From the NCBI GenBank assembly GCA_022782605.1, contig JALFMW010000289.1:1-40703 (forward strand): DNA of 40,703 bases, written 5' to 3'. Positions 9,875-18,038 of this stretch are shown here, piece by piece. How positions within the stretch are numbered: the stretch's first letter is position 1; every line of letters starts with the position of its first letter. The position numbers and the translations under genes are program-made. The notes under the pieces are model-generated. The model made no database searches and was not told the origin of the DNA. It saw nothing but the letters and a program-made list of their open reading frames with translations. The stretch comes from Clostridium sp. (lineage in GTDB: Bacteria > Bacillota > Clostridia > Peptostreptococcales > Peptostreptococcaceae).

Positions 9875-10519
9875 ATGAGTAATAAATTTGTTTTGTCGTA
9901 TAGTGGTGGGAAAGATTGTATATTAGCTCTATATAGAAAGATAGAGCAAGGAGATGTTCCAGTGGCTTTATTGACTACAGTAAAAAAGTATTCTGAGGAA
10001 ACTTGGACTCATGGCTTGACTTTTGATTTGCTAGAGCAAGTTAGTAAGAGTTTGGAACTCCCTATAATTTATGCACAGTGTGATGTATCTGAATATGAAG
10101 ATGTATTTGAAGAAAAACTAAAAGAAGCTAAAAAAATGGGTGCCACATCTGTAGTATATGGAGATATAGATATTGAACAACATAAAAAGTGGGGGATTGA
10201 TAGAGCTGAACATGCAGGTTTAGATTATGAATTTCCTCTTTGGCAAGAAGACAGAGAAAAACTTGTTCATGAAGTAATAGATAGTGGTTTCAAAGCTGTA
10301 ATAAAAAAAGTAAATTTAGATTATATGAGTGAAGATTTTCTAGGAAAAACACTTACTAAGGAATTAATTGAAAAAATTAAGTCTAAAGGAGTGGACCCTT
10401 GTGGTGAAAATGGAGAATATCATACATTTGTAGTTGATGGACCTATATTTGACTACAAAATAAATATTAAACATGATAAATCAAAAATAGAAAATAATTG
10501 TGCGTTATCAATAATGTAA
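9875..10519 (+). CDS. Dph6-like PP-loop ATP-binding protein (diphthine-ammonia ligase family)
   Basis: This 214-residue protein belongs to the adenine nucleotide alpha hydrolase (PP-loop) family related to archaeal and eukaryotic diphthine-ammonia ligase Dph6. The ATP loop is YSGGKDCILALYR at residues 9-21, and the family signature GENGEYHTFVVDGP lies near the C-terminus. Bacteria lack diphthamide, so the annotated reaction is unlikely. Its place as last gene of the cbi/hem operon, 36 bases after hemB and before the terminator, suggests an ATP-dependent amidation or ligation connected with corrinoids. That is inference from context only. Confidence 0.85.
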   Translation: MSNKFVLSYSGGKDCILALYRKIEQGDVPVALLTTVKKYSEETWTHGLTFDLLEQVSKSLELPIIYAQCDVSEYEDVFEEKLKEAKKMGATSVVYGDIDIEQHKKWGIDRAEHAGLDYEFPLWQEDREKLVHEVIDSGFKAVIKKVNLDYMSEDFLGKTLTKELIEKIKSKGVDPCGENGEYHTFVVDGPIFDYKINIKHDKSKIENNCALSIM

Positions 10520-10532
10520 AATATAGATTAAT

Positions 10533-10579
10533 AAAAATACCTTAAAGCTTAGTTTATAGAACATCTTTAGGGTATTTTT
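10533..10579 (+). terminator. Rho-independent terminator of the cbi/hem operon
   Basis: Two 15-base arms (10533-10547 and 10565-10579) pair with one G-T wobble. The 3' arm runs into a T tract. It separates the cobalamin operon from the precorrin-2 dehydrogenase gene. Confidence 0.85.
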
Positions 10580-10642
10580 AATTTTAAATTATTAAATTAC
10601 AATATAACTAGAATTAAATAATTAAAATAACAGGGAGTTAAA

Positions 10643-11224
10643 ATGTATTATCCAATAAATTTAAAAATAGATGATATGAAAATAGTTATTATAGGTGGAG
10701 GAAAAGTTGCTTATAGAAAGTGTATGAATTTTTTAGCTTTTAATAAAAAAGTTAAGGTAATAAGTCAAGAGTTTATAGAAGAATTTGAAGAAATAAAAAA
10801 TAAGATTGAAATGATAAAAGATAGCTATGATGAAAAATATATAAAAGATGATTTTGTTGTTGTGGCTGCAACTAATAATAAAGAAGTAAATCATCAAATA
10901 GGTACTTATTGTAGACAATACGGTAAGTTAGTAAATGTTGTAGATGATAAAGAGTTATCTAATTTTACAGTACCATCCTTTGTCAAAAGAGGAGACTTGT
11001 TATTAAGCGTATCTACAGGAGGAAAAAGTCCATCTTTATCTAGTAAAATAAGAAAAGATTTAGAAGAAGTATATGATGAAAGTTATGAAGAATATGTAGA
11101 ACTTTTAGGACAGGCTAGAGAGATGATAATTAAAAATACGGATGATATAAAAGAAAGAAGAAAAAAATTAAAAGAACTTCTAGACTTAAGTTTTGATAAA
11201 CTTAGGGAAATCTATTCAAAGTAA
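10643..11224 (+). CDS. sirC: Precorrin-2 dehydrogenase (Met8/CysG N-terminal family)
   Basis: This NAD-dependent enzyme oxidises precorrin-2 to sirohydrochlorin, the substrate of CbiK and of siroheme ferrochelatase. The 193-residue protein has the Rossmann loop IVIIGGGKVAYRKC near residues 14-27, NVVDDKELSNFTVPSF, and the highly conserved STGGKSPSLSSKIR. It lacks the CobA domain found in CysG, because that activity is supplied by the cobA-hemD fusion. The symbol sirC is used by analogy with the short Bacillus enzyme. It has its own RBS and lies behind the operon terminator, so it is probably transcribed independently. Confidence 0.9.
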   Translation: MYYPINLKIDDMKIVIIGGGKVAYRKCMNFLAFNKKVKVISQEFIEEFEEIKNKIEMIKDSYDEKYIKDDFVVVAATNNKEVNHQIGTYCRQYGKLVNVVDDKELSNFTVPSFVKRGDLLLSVSTGGKSPSLSSKIRKDLEEVYDESYEEYVELLGQAREMIIKNTDDIKERRKKLKELLDLSFDKLREIYSK

Positions 11225-11347
11225 ATTAGATAAAAATGAAAAAATGGTAATTTTAAGATTATATATAAATGAGAATTAAAAAAAGTAGTATAAATACTCC
11301 TGAAAGATAAAAACTAACTTTAAAAGAAGTTTTAGGAGGTAATATAA

Positions 11348-11836
11348 ATGAAAGTAACATTTCAAGGAAATCCAATAACACTAAAAGGAACACAAGTAAA
11401 AGTAGGAGATACAGCTCCAGATTTTACAGTTGTAGATAATGATTTAAATCCACTTAAACTTAGTGATACAAAAGGTAAAAGAGTATTTTTAACAGTACCA
11501 TCTATAGATACAGCCGTTTGTGATACTGAAGTTAGAAGATTTAATCAAGAAGCCACTAAATTAGGTGAAGATGTAACAATATATACTGTTTCTATGGATT
11601 TACCATTTGCCCAAGGAAGATGGTGTGGTGGTGCTGGAATAGATAGAGTAAAAACAGTTTCAGACTATAAAGACAGAGAGTTTGGGAATAACTATGGAGT
11701 TTACATAAATGAGCTGGGTCTTTTATCTAGAGCAGTATTTGTAGTAGACGAAAATAACAAAGTTGTATATGTGGAGTATCTAGAAGAGATAACAGAAGAG
11801 CCAAACTATGAAAAAGCTTTAGAAGCGCTGAAATAA
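11348..11836 (+). CDS. tpx: Tpx, thiol peroxidase
   Basis: Tpx is an atypical two-cysteine peroxiredoxin that reduces hydroperoxides with electrons from thioredoxin. The 162-residue protein has the peroxidatic Cys58 in DTAVCDTEVRRFN and the resolving Cys93 in FAQGRWCGG. The N-terminus VTFQGNPITLKG is characteristic of bacterial Tpx. A strong TTAGGAGGT lies just before the ATG. It is monocistronic and ends at a hairpin shared with the convergent gene. Thioredoxin, its likely reductant, is encoded at 28244 in this window. Confidence 0.96.
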   Translation: MKVTFQGNPITLKGTQVKVGDTAPDFTVVDNDLNPLKLSDTKGKRVFLTVPSIDTAVCDTEVRRFNQEATKLGEDVTIYTVSMDLPFAQGRWCGGAGIDRVKTVSDYKDREFGNNYGVYINELGLLSRAVFVVDENNKVVYVEYLEEITEEPNYEKALEALK

Positions 11837-11842
11837 ATAAAT

Positions 11843-11878
11843 AATCCAGGAAGAGTATATTATACCTCCTGGATTTTA
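11843..11878. terminator. Bidirectional terminator between tpx and the convergent exporter gene
   Basis: A perfect 9-bp stem (11843-11851 with 11867-11875) is followed by TTTT. It lies between convergent genes and overlaps the 3' end of the minus-strand gene. Confidence 0.8.
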
Positions 11879-12682
11879 ATCTTTATGATTATGTTCAGAT
11901 AGAAGTCTTAAAATATTTTGTTTATGATATTTATAAATTGCTTCGTTTACAATGGTATCCATGGATGCAACTCTTTTTTCTATTAAATAAAGACCATGAA
12001 CATGGTGGATTAAATTATCACAACGGTCGAAATCATCATATAAAGTATTTAAATTATGAGTTTCATTTGAAAATGGTAATTCATCAACCAGTTGATTATA
12101 GAATTCTTGTAGATTATCATATTTTTCATTAAGTTTAATATAAGAGGAAGAAAAATCCATATTTTCTACCATGTAATTAATTATATTTATACAATCGTTA
12201 TAAGCTGAATTAAATGAGTTCCATAAGTATTTTGTATATTTACGTCTACTTACAGTATAATTAACTACTAAAGCTATAACAACTCCAACTAAAGTATCTA
12301 TAGTACGCATTATGGAATAATTAAGTGCGTGATTATCTCCAACTCCAAGACAGATCGAAGTAAAAGTAACAGAAGCTATGGCAGAGGCATCAGAGATTTT
12401 CATAATATTACAAAGGTGAATAATAAGAATTACACCTAATGTGGCAGGAATAATATCTCCTCTAAAAATAAAAGTGGAAAGATAACCTATAACACCACCA
12501 AGTAATGTACCTAAAATTCTAGTCCAGGAAACCTCTAAAGAATTTTTCATAGTATTTTTTATTGAAAAAATACATACTGACACTGTATAAACTGGTGTTT
12601 CAACTATGCCTAAATATCCAGCTAAAGTGGCAAAGAAAACGGCAATACCAGTTTTAATATTTCTCATTCCAATTTTTTGCAT
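11876..12682 (-). CDS. Aromatic acid exporter (ArAE_1/FUSC-like) family membrane protein
   Basis: This 268-residue protein has an N-terminal membrane domain of about 150 residues with several hydrophobic helices, including a TRILGTLLGGVIGYL segment typical of the FUSC/ArAE_1 family, followed by a soluble, partly helical C-terminal region. Family members are proposed efflux components for aromatic carboxylic acids, but substrates of the short Firmicute members are mostly unknown. The start is supported by AAGGAAGG 7 to 8 bases upstream on the minus strand. It is convergent with tpx. A hairpin palindrome lies 19-44 bases upstream of its start. Confidence 0.8.
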   Translation of the reverse strand: MQKIGMRNIKTGIAVFFATLAGYLGIVETPVYTVSVCIFSIKNTMKNSLEVSWTRILGTLLGGVIGYLSTFIFRGDIIPATLGVILIIHLCNIMKISDASAIASVTFTSICLGVGDNHALNYSIMRTIDTLVGVVIALVVNYTVSRRKYTKYLWNSFNSAYNDCINIINYMVENMDFSSSYIKLNEKYDNLQEFYNQLVDELPFSNETHNLNTLYDDFDRCDNLIHHVHGLYLIEKRVASMDTIVNEAIYKYHKQNILRLLSEHNHKD

Positions 12683-12700
12683 ATAAAGTCCTTCCTTAAG

Positions 12701-12726
12701 ATATTATTAGGAGTGCCTAATAGTAT
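12701..12726. promoter_or_regulatory. Palindrome upstream of the exporter gene, possible operator
   Basis: An 11-bp inverted repeat with a 4-base spacer (core ATTAGG-N4-CCTAAT, with one G-T pair near the outer end) lies in the leader of the minus-strand exporter. There is no T tract in either direction, so it is not an ordinary terminator. The symmetry suits a dimeric repressor of MarR type, but that is inference. Confidence 0.4.
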
Positions 12727-13023
12727 TATTTGTATTATTATACCATATTATTATATTTGTAATTATTTTTATGAAGTTAAGTGCGTAGATAAAGTATTAA
12801 AAGATATATTATTTTAAAATTTTAATAATATAAAGAAAAAATGAAAAACTAAAATATAAAGAGGTATGAATAAGAATAAGAAATTTGAAAATAAAAAACT
12901 ATTCACTTTTTATCAAAATGAAATATAATAGAAAGGTATTATTTTTTAAGATATCAAAAATAAAATAATGTATTTATATATAAATTCAACAAGCTATTTA
13001 ACAATATTGGAGGAGCAAACAAC
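12727..13023. other. AT-rich intergenic region between divergent genes
   Basis: This stretch separates the minus-strand exporter from the plus-strand AAA gene. It holds a TATAAT at 12924-12929 that could be the -10 element for the gene at 13024, though no good -35 is visible, and an AGGAGG-type ribosome binding site just before 13024. A 20-codon ORF at 12866 has a GAGG directly before its ATG but nothing else to support it. Confidence 0.5.
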
Positions 13024-14133
13024 ATGAAAACTATAAAAAAGATAGTAATAACGGGAGGTCCTTGTTCTGGTAAAAGTACAATGCTTAACTTAATAGAAAA
13101 TACTTTTAAAGAAAAAGGATATAAAGTTTTAATAGTTTCAGAAACAGCAACAGAATTAATAAGAGGTGGAATTTCGCCACTTGGTGGTAAGGAGAATATG
13201 TTTATATTCCAAGACTATCTTCTAAACCTTCAATTTAAAAAAGAAGAAGTTTATGAAAAGGCTGCAGCTGAAATGGATGCAGATAAAATTATCATACTTT
13301 ATGATAGGGGATTATTAGATAATAAAGCTTATGTTTCAAAAGAGGAGTTTGAAGTAATATTAGATAGATTTGGCACAACAGAAAATGAATTAATAGATAG
13401 ATATGATTTAGTACTACATTTAGTTACTACTGCCAATGGAGCAGAAGAACATTATACATTGGCTAATAATGCTGCAAGAAGTGAATCTTTAGATGATGCA
13501 AGAAAATTAGATGAATTAACTATGAATGCTTGGGTAGGTCATCCTCGTTTAAGAATATTTGATAACTCTACAGATTTTGAAGGAAAAGTAGAAAGAGTAT
13601 TAAAAGAAATATACAATGATTTAGATGAGCATATGCCAACAGGCACTATACGTAAGTACTTAGTAGATGTGGAAAATATAGATATAGATAGTATAATAAA
13701 TACTTCAGAAAAAATGGATATAGTGCAACATTACTTAAAATCTTCTAATCCAAATATGGAAAGAAGAATAAGACAAATAGGAAATGGAGAAAACTATTCA
13801 TACTATTACACTGAAAAAGAAAAAGTTAATAATCACAGAACATTTAGAAGAGAAAAGAAAATAAGTGATAAATTATACTTAACATATTTATCAGAAATAG
13901 ATAATCAACTTTTTACTATAATAAAAACGCGTCATTGTTTCGTATATGAAAATCAATATTTCAAATTAGATATATTCAACAATGATAAAAAATACGGAAT
14001 ATTAGAAATAGAAGCTACAGATCAAAATGGAACCATATTACTTCCAGACTTCTTAAATATAAAAGCAGATGTAACAAAAGATTCTATGTATTCAAATTAT
14101 GAAATTTCAAAAAGAAATTATGTAGGAAAATAG
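13024..14133 (+). CDS. AAA_28 P-loop ATPase with C-terminal CYTH-like domain
   Basis: The 369-residue protein has two parts. Residues 1 to about 185 form a P-loop domain: Walker A GGPCSGKST at 11-19, and YDRGLLDNKAYVS, a DRG motif like that of nucleoside and NadR-type kinases. Residues from about 215 on contain RRIRQIGNGENYSYYYTEK and FKLDIF..GILEIEA, resembling the triphosphate-tunnel (CYTH) fold. The same arrangement is known in the metazoan TTD14 protein. The bacterial role is unknown. An EGGAG-type site, TTGGAGGA, precedes the ATG. It is monocistronic with its own terminator. The domain calls are from motif reading. Confidence 0.75.
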   Translation: MKTIKKIVITGGPCSGKSTMLNLIENTFKEKGYKVLIVSETATELIRGGISPLGGKENMFIFQDYLLNLQFKKEEVYEKAAAEMDADKIIILYDRGLLDNKAYVSKEEFEVILDRFGTTENELIDRYDLVLHLVTTANGAEEHYTLANNAARSESLDDARKLDELTMNAWVGHPRLRIFDNSTDFEGKVERVLKEIYNDLDEHMPTGTIRKYLVDVENIDIDSIINTSEKMDIVQHYLKSSNPNMERRIRQIGNGENYSYYYTEKEKVNNHRTFRREKKISDKLYLTYLSEIDNQLFTIIKTRHCFVYENQYFKLDIFNNDKKYGILEIEATDQNGTILLPDFLNIKADVTKDSMYSNYEISKRNYVGK

Positions 14134-14140
14134 ATAAATT

Positions 14141-14174
14141 AAACACTTTCATAAGTTTATGAAGGTGTTTTTTT
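14141..14174 (+). terminator. Rho-independent terminator after the AAA/CYTH gene
   Basis: A 12-bp stem with one G-T pair (AAACACTTTCAT with its complement) is followed by a run of seven or more T, ending before 14175. Confidence 0.85.
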
Positions 14175-14253
14175 ATGAAAATAAAAAGGATAATTATGAT
14201 AATTTATGAATATTATTTTGAAGAGAAATAATATTTAATAGGAGTGATAAAAT

Positions 14254-14865
14254 TTGAGGCTGGTTTGTTATAACATACATAAAGGCATGGATGAATTTAG
14301 AAGAGTTACTTTGCTTCAACTTATAAAATATCTGAAATCTTTAGATGCAGATGTGATTTGTTTACAGGAGGTATTATACTATCAGTTTAATATGATGAAG
14401 TTAATATTGAAAATGGATGGAGTATTTGCTATTCATGTTCATAATAAAAAAATGAAATTTGGGATTTGTATTTTAAGTAAAGAAAAAATAATTAAAAGCA
14501 ATCATATTTTATTAACTAGTAAAAAAGAACAAAGAGGTATTTTGAGTATAGATAGAGAAAATGAAGTTATTATAAATACTCATTTAGGTTTGGATAGTGA
14601 AGAGAGAAAAACTCAGATAAGCGAAATATTAAATTTCGCTAAAAATAAAGATAAAAACATTATAATTTGTGGAGATTTTAATGAAGAAAATATAAATTTA
14701 TCATCCTATAAAGATGTTGCTAAATATTTATTTGAAGATAGAAAAGCAACATTTAATAAATGGAGAATAGATTATATTTTTTGTAGTCAGGTTACAAAAG
14801 TTAAATCATATCAAGTAGATCAAGTATTTTACTCTGATCATTTTCCTATTATGATAGAGATGTAA
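14254..14865 (+). CDS. Endonuclease/exonuclease/phosphatase (EEP) family hydrolase
   Basis: A 203-residue protein of the metal-dependent EEP fold shared by exonuclease III, DNase I and inositol phosphatases. The ordered motifs are visible: CYNIHKG, ICLQEV (catalytic glutamate), INTHLGLD, IICGDFNEE, RIDYIF and YSDHFP (final Asp-His pair). The start is a TTG at 14254 with AGGAGTG at 14240-14246 upstream. No signal peptide or membrane segment is seen, so it is probably cytoplasmic. The substrate cannot be predicted from sequence. Confidence 0.88.
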   Translation: MRLVCYNIHKGMDEFRRVTLLQLIKYLKSLDADVICLQEVLYYQFNMMKLILKMDGVFAIHVHNKKMKFGICILSKEKIIKSNHILLTSKKEQRGILSIDRENEVIINTHLGLDSEERKTQISEILNFAKNKDKNIIICGDFNEENINLSSYKDVAKYLFEDRKATFNKWRIDYIFCSQVTKVKSYQVDQVFYSDHFPIMIEM

Positions 14866-14935
14866 AGTAAAAAAATTGAAAATGAGAAAGTTTATTAAAT
14901 ACGTTTCATTTAAATTTATGTAAGGAGTGGGTTTA

Positions 14936-15265
14936 ATGAGTAGTGGTGGAAATTTACTTCAAATGGTTTTTGATGGTATATGGTCAACTGGCGAGATGAT
15001 ATTTAAATCTTTTAGAAAAAAAGAAGAAGAAAAAGCACCTTTAGACATATTTTTTAGCAAAGCTGGTTTATGTAATAAAGATCAAGAATATCCTAAATTG
15101 GTGGAGACAATAGTGACCAATAAAGAAAAAATTTACAAAGTGGAATGTCCTTTAGGTCTTGGAAAATCAGATTTTCAAAAATATTCTGATGCCTTAGAAG
15201 TATTTTTGGGCGAAGAAGTGGAGCTAAAATCATCAAAAGGATTTATATATATAAAGATGAAATAG
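14936..15265 (+). CDS. Small uncharacterised protein resembling the N-terminal domain of FtsK/TcpA-like proteins
   Basis: The 109-residue protein has a short helical N-terminus, a lysine/glutamate-rich linker and a C-terminal region with ECPLGLGKSDFQKYSDALEVF followed by EVELKSSKGFIYIKM. This pattern (polar strand, PLGL-x-x-x-DF, amphipathic helix, two strands) recalls the small domain before the ATPase in integrative-element coupling proteins of the FtsK/TcpA type, but no ATPase is present here. ATG 14936 is chosen because AAGGAGTGG at 14922-14930 precedes it; the frame is also open from a GTG at 14927 within that site. The relationship is a weak inference. Confidence 0.6.
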   Translation: MSSGGNLLQMVFDGIWSTGEMIFKSFRKKEEEKAPLDIFFSKAGLCNKDQEYPKLVETIVTNKEKIYKVECPLGLGKSDFQKYSDALEVFLGEEVELKSSKGFIYIKMK

Positions 15266-15339
15266 CTCTTTTTTAATTATTTTAAGTATAAAAAATCATA
15301 AAAAAATATAATTTGAATTTACAGAAAATTATAATTTTA

Positions 15340-15369
15340 TTGACTATTCTAACATATAGCCCTTATAAT
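15340..15369 (+). promoter_or_regulatory. Sigma-A type promoter of brnQ
   Basis: TTGACT at 15340-15345 and TATAAT at 15364-15369 are separated by 18 bases. The ATG follows 42 bases later, so the leader is short and leaves no room for a T-box. Confidence 0.75.
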
Positions 15370-15411
15370 AGACACAGGGGAAAGGTTAGGCGGACATTTA
15401 AGGAGGTCACA

Positions 15412-16710
15412 ATGAAGAAATTAAATAAAGATATAATAATAGTAGGCTTTGCTTTATTTGCAATGTTTTTTGGTGCAGGAAACTTATTATTCCCACCATT
15501 TTTAGGACTTATAACAGGTAAAAGCTGGTTAACTGGTTTTACAGGATTTATACTAGCGGACGTAGGTTTATCCTTACTAGCAATACTTGCCATAGGAAAA
15601 TGTGGTGGTGAAGTTAGTAAAGTATTCTCAAGAGCAGGTCATAAATTATCTATTGCATTAGGATGTGCAATAATGATTTGTATAGGACCGCTTTTAGCAA
15701 TACCAAGAACAGCAGCAACAACATTTGAGATGGGAATTCAGCCTATATTTGGAAATTTTAATGCCGTAATATTCTCAGTAATATTCTTTGCAATAACATT
15801 ATTATTAACAATAAAACCATCAAAAGTTGTTGATATAATAGGTTCTTACTTAACACCAGCTCTATTAATAGCATTATTAGTGTTAATAGGAATGGGAATA
15901 ATTAATCCTTTAGGAAGCATTGAACCATCAACAATAGATAATGTATTCTCAGAAGGAGTATTCCAAGGATATCAAACATTAGATGCACTAGGAGCAGTTT
16001 CTTTAGGAGCAGTAGTTATAACAAGTATTGCCAATAAAGGATATACTAAAAAAGAAGAGCAAGTTAGCATAACATTCAAAGCAGGATTAGTAGCAGCTGC
16101 TGGATTATTCTTAGTTTATGGAGGATTAACATATCTTGGTTCAACAGTATCAAGTATGTTTGATTCAAATGTATCACAAGCAGGACTGATAGTTTCTATA
16201 ACAGAAATGTTATTAGGATTCCCAGGTAAAGTAATACTTGGAATAATAGTAGCTCTTGCATGTTTAACAACAGCAATAGGTTTAACATCTGCAACTGGAC
16301 AATATTTTGCAAAGCTTTCAAATAATAAAATAAAATATGAAACAATAGTAACAGTAGTATGTATATTCAGTTTAGTGATATCTAATTTTGGAGTTAGTAC
16401 AATAATTCAATTCTCAGCTCCAATATTAACATTTGTATATCCACCAACAATAGTTTTAGTAGTATTTACACTATTAGGTGAAAAAATTAAAAATGATAAT
16501 GTATTTAAATTTGCAACATATGCTGCACTATTTATAAGTATATTAAACATAATGAGTGACTTTGGAGTTAAAGTTCCAGTAATAAATAGTTTACCATTAG
16601 CAAGTTTAGGGTTTAACTGGGTATTACCTGTATTAGTAGCTTCAGCAATAGGATACTTTGTTAAATCTAACAATAAATCAGAATATGATGAAGAAAAAAT
16701 TGCAGTTTAG
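15412..16710 (+). CDS. brnQ: BrnQ, branched-chain amino acid carrier
   Basis: BrnQ is a cation-coupled symporter that imports leucine, isoleucine and valine. The 432-residue polytopic membrane protein begins with IIVGFALFAMFFGAGNLLFPP, the family hallmark at the first helix, and contains IGPLLAIPRTAATTFEMG, also typical. About 12 hydrophobic segments are apparent. ATG 15412 is chosen because AAGGAGGT at 15400-15407 directly precedes it; a longer frame from 15313 runs through the promoter. It is monocistronic with a promoter and terminator of its own. Confidence 0.95.
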   Translation: MKKLNKDIIIVGFALFAMFFGAGNLLFPPFLGLITGKSWLTGFTGFILADVGLSLLAILAIGKCGGEVSKVFSRAGHKLSIALGCAIMICIGPLLAIPRTAATTFEMGIQPIFGNFNAVIFSVIFFAITLLLTIKPSKVVDIIGSYLTPALLIALLVLIGMGIINPLGSIEPSTIDNVFSEGVFQGYQTLDALGAVSLGAVVITSIANKGYTKKEEQVSITFKAGLVAAAGLFLVYGGLTYLGSTVSSMFDSNVSQAGLIVSITEMLLGFPGKVILGIIVALACLTTAIGLTSATGQYFAKLSNNKIKYETIVTVVCIFSLVISNFGVSTIIQFSAPILTFVYPPTIVLVVFTLLGEKIKNDNVFKFATYAALFISILNIMSDFGVKVPVINSLPLASLGFNWVLPVLVASAIGYFVKSNNKSEYDEEKIAV

Positions 16711-16735
16711 AATTTAATTAAATAAATTAAAATTT

Positions 16736-16779
16736 AGAGTTATTTAGAAATTATTATTAATTTTTGAATAGCTCTTTTT
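16736..16779 (+). terminator. Rho-independent terminator after brnQ
   Basis: Arms AGAGTTATT (16736-16744) and AATAGCTCT (16767-16775) pair with one G-T wobble and are followed by T residues. The loop is long. Confidence 0.65.
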
Positions 16780-16889
16780 ATTTTAAGAAAAACAATTACA
16801 GTAATAGAGGACTTTAAAAAGTCATAAATATTAATAGTACATATAGGGAGTTGAAAAATCTAAAAAATTAATAAAAGAGGAGGATAAAT

Positions 16890-18038
16890 TTGATTTTATT
16901 AACTCTAATAAAAAAAGAGCTGAAGGCTTTTTTCAGAAGTAAAAGCGATGTAATTATCATGCTCATATTCCCAGTAATTCTTATTTTTGTTATGGGAAAA
17001 TCACTTAATAATTTAATGAGCGTGGAGAAAAATATATTTAATAATAAGACTATATACTATAGGATAAATGCTCCAATTAATAATGAAAAGAATTTACAAC
17101 TTTTTTATGATTTTATGATTAATTTTGAGAAAAAAACAAATGTAAAATTTATAGAAAATAAGAATTATAAAAATGCTACTAATGATGTAAATAATAATAA
17201 AGCTATATGCTTTATGGATATTTATGATAATAAAATTAATTATTTTAGAAATGAGAAAAAAGAAAGTACAGAAAGTAAAATATTTAGAAATCTATATGAA
17301 CAATATATGAGAAAATATTCTTTTTTGCAGACAATGAGTAAGTCCAATTCAAAGCAAATGACAAGTCTATCAAATTACCAGATAAAAATTTTATTAAAAG
17401 ATGAAAACATAAATGAAGAAGAGATAAGTTCTTATACATATTACACTTTTGCCGAACTAATCTTAATTATTTTATACATATCAACATTAACATCCATATC
17501 TATGTATAAGGAAAGATTTTTACATACTATGACTAGATTGAAAGTTTCAGGTACTAATAAATTTAATATACTTGCATCAAAAATAGCTTTGGGAATAATT
17601 ATAGGATTAATGCAAACATTTGTGGTTTATATTATGAGTACTAAATTGCTTCATGTTAATTGGGGAGATAACTTAATTTATATAATGCTTGTTTTAATTT
17701 CATTTATAATATTCAGCTCAGTTTTAGGAATATTTATCTCCATAATTTTTGATGATCAAAAAACAGCCTACACAGTTAATAATATTCTTATAATTATAAT
17801 GGGATTTTTAGGTGGATCTTATGTTCCTATTTGTTTAGTAAAATCAACGAGAATTACAGGTTTTCTTTGTAATATTATGCCAAACTATTGGGCTAATACT
17901 GCCATATTGGGACTACATTATGATATGGAAACTAAATATTATATTATTTCCATACTTATATCACTTAGCTTATCAGTTATTATGTTGATAGTGGGAAACT
18001 TCATATCAGAACAAAAGGTTGGTGGTAGTTTTGATTAG
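16890..18038 (+). CDS. ABC-2 type transporter permease
   Basis: A 382-residue membrane protein with one hydrophobic helix near residues 20-36, a large soluble loop of about 140 residues, then five helices, the topology of ABC-2 permeases used for drug, sodium or peptide export. A conserved YKERFLHTMTRLKVSG segment lies before the third membrane span, and a GGSYVPICLVK segment late in the membrane region. The start is a TTG at 16890 after AGAGGAGGA at 16876-16884. It overlaps a second permease of the same design. No ATP-binding subunit lies next to the pair. Confidence 0.85.
   Translation: MILLTLIKKELKAFFRSKSDVIIMLIFPVILIFVMGKSLNNLMSVEKNIFNNKTIYYRINAPINNEKNLQLFYDFMINFEKKTNVKFIENKNYKNATNDVNNNKAICFMDIYDNKINYFRNEKKESTESKIFRNLYEQYMRKYSFLQTMSKSNSKQMTSLSNYQIKILLKDENINEEEISSYTYYTFAELILIILYISTLTSISMYKERFLHTMTRLKVSGTNKFNILASKIALGIIIGLMQTFVVYIMSTKLLHVNWGDNLIYIMLVLISFIIFSSVLGIFISIIFDDQKTAYTVNNILIIIMGFLGGSYVPICLVKSTRITGFLCNIMPNYWANTAILGLHYDMETKYYIISILISLSLSVIMLIVGNFISEQKVGGSFD

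Noticed and set aside
12866-12928. Twenty-codon frame with GAGG right before its ATG
   Set aside because: The spacing is too short for a functional site, and the peptide is mostly Lys/Asn as expected from A-rich DNA.
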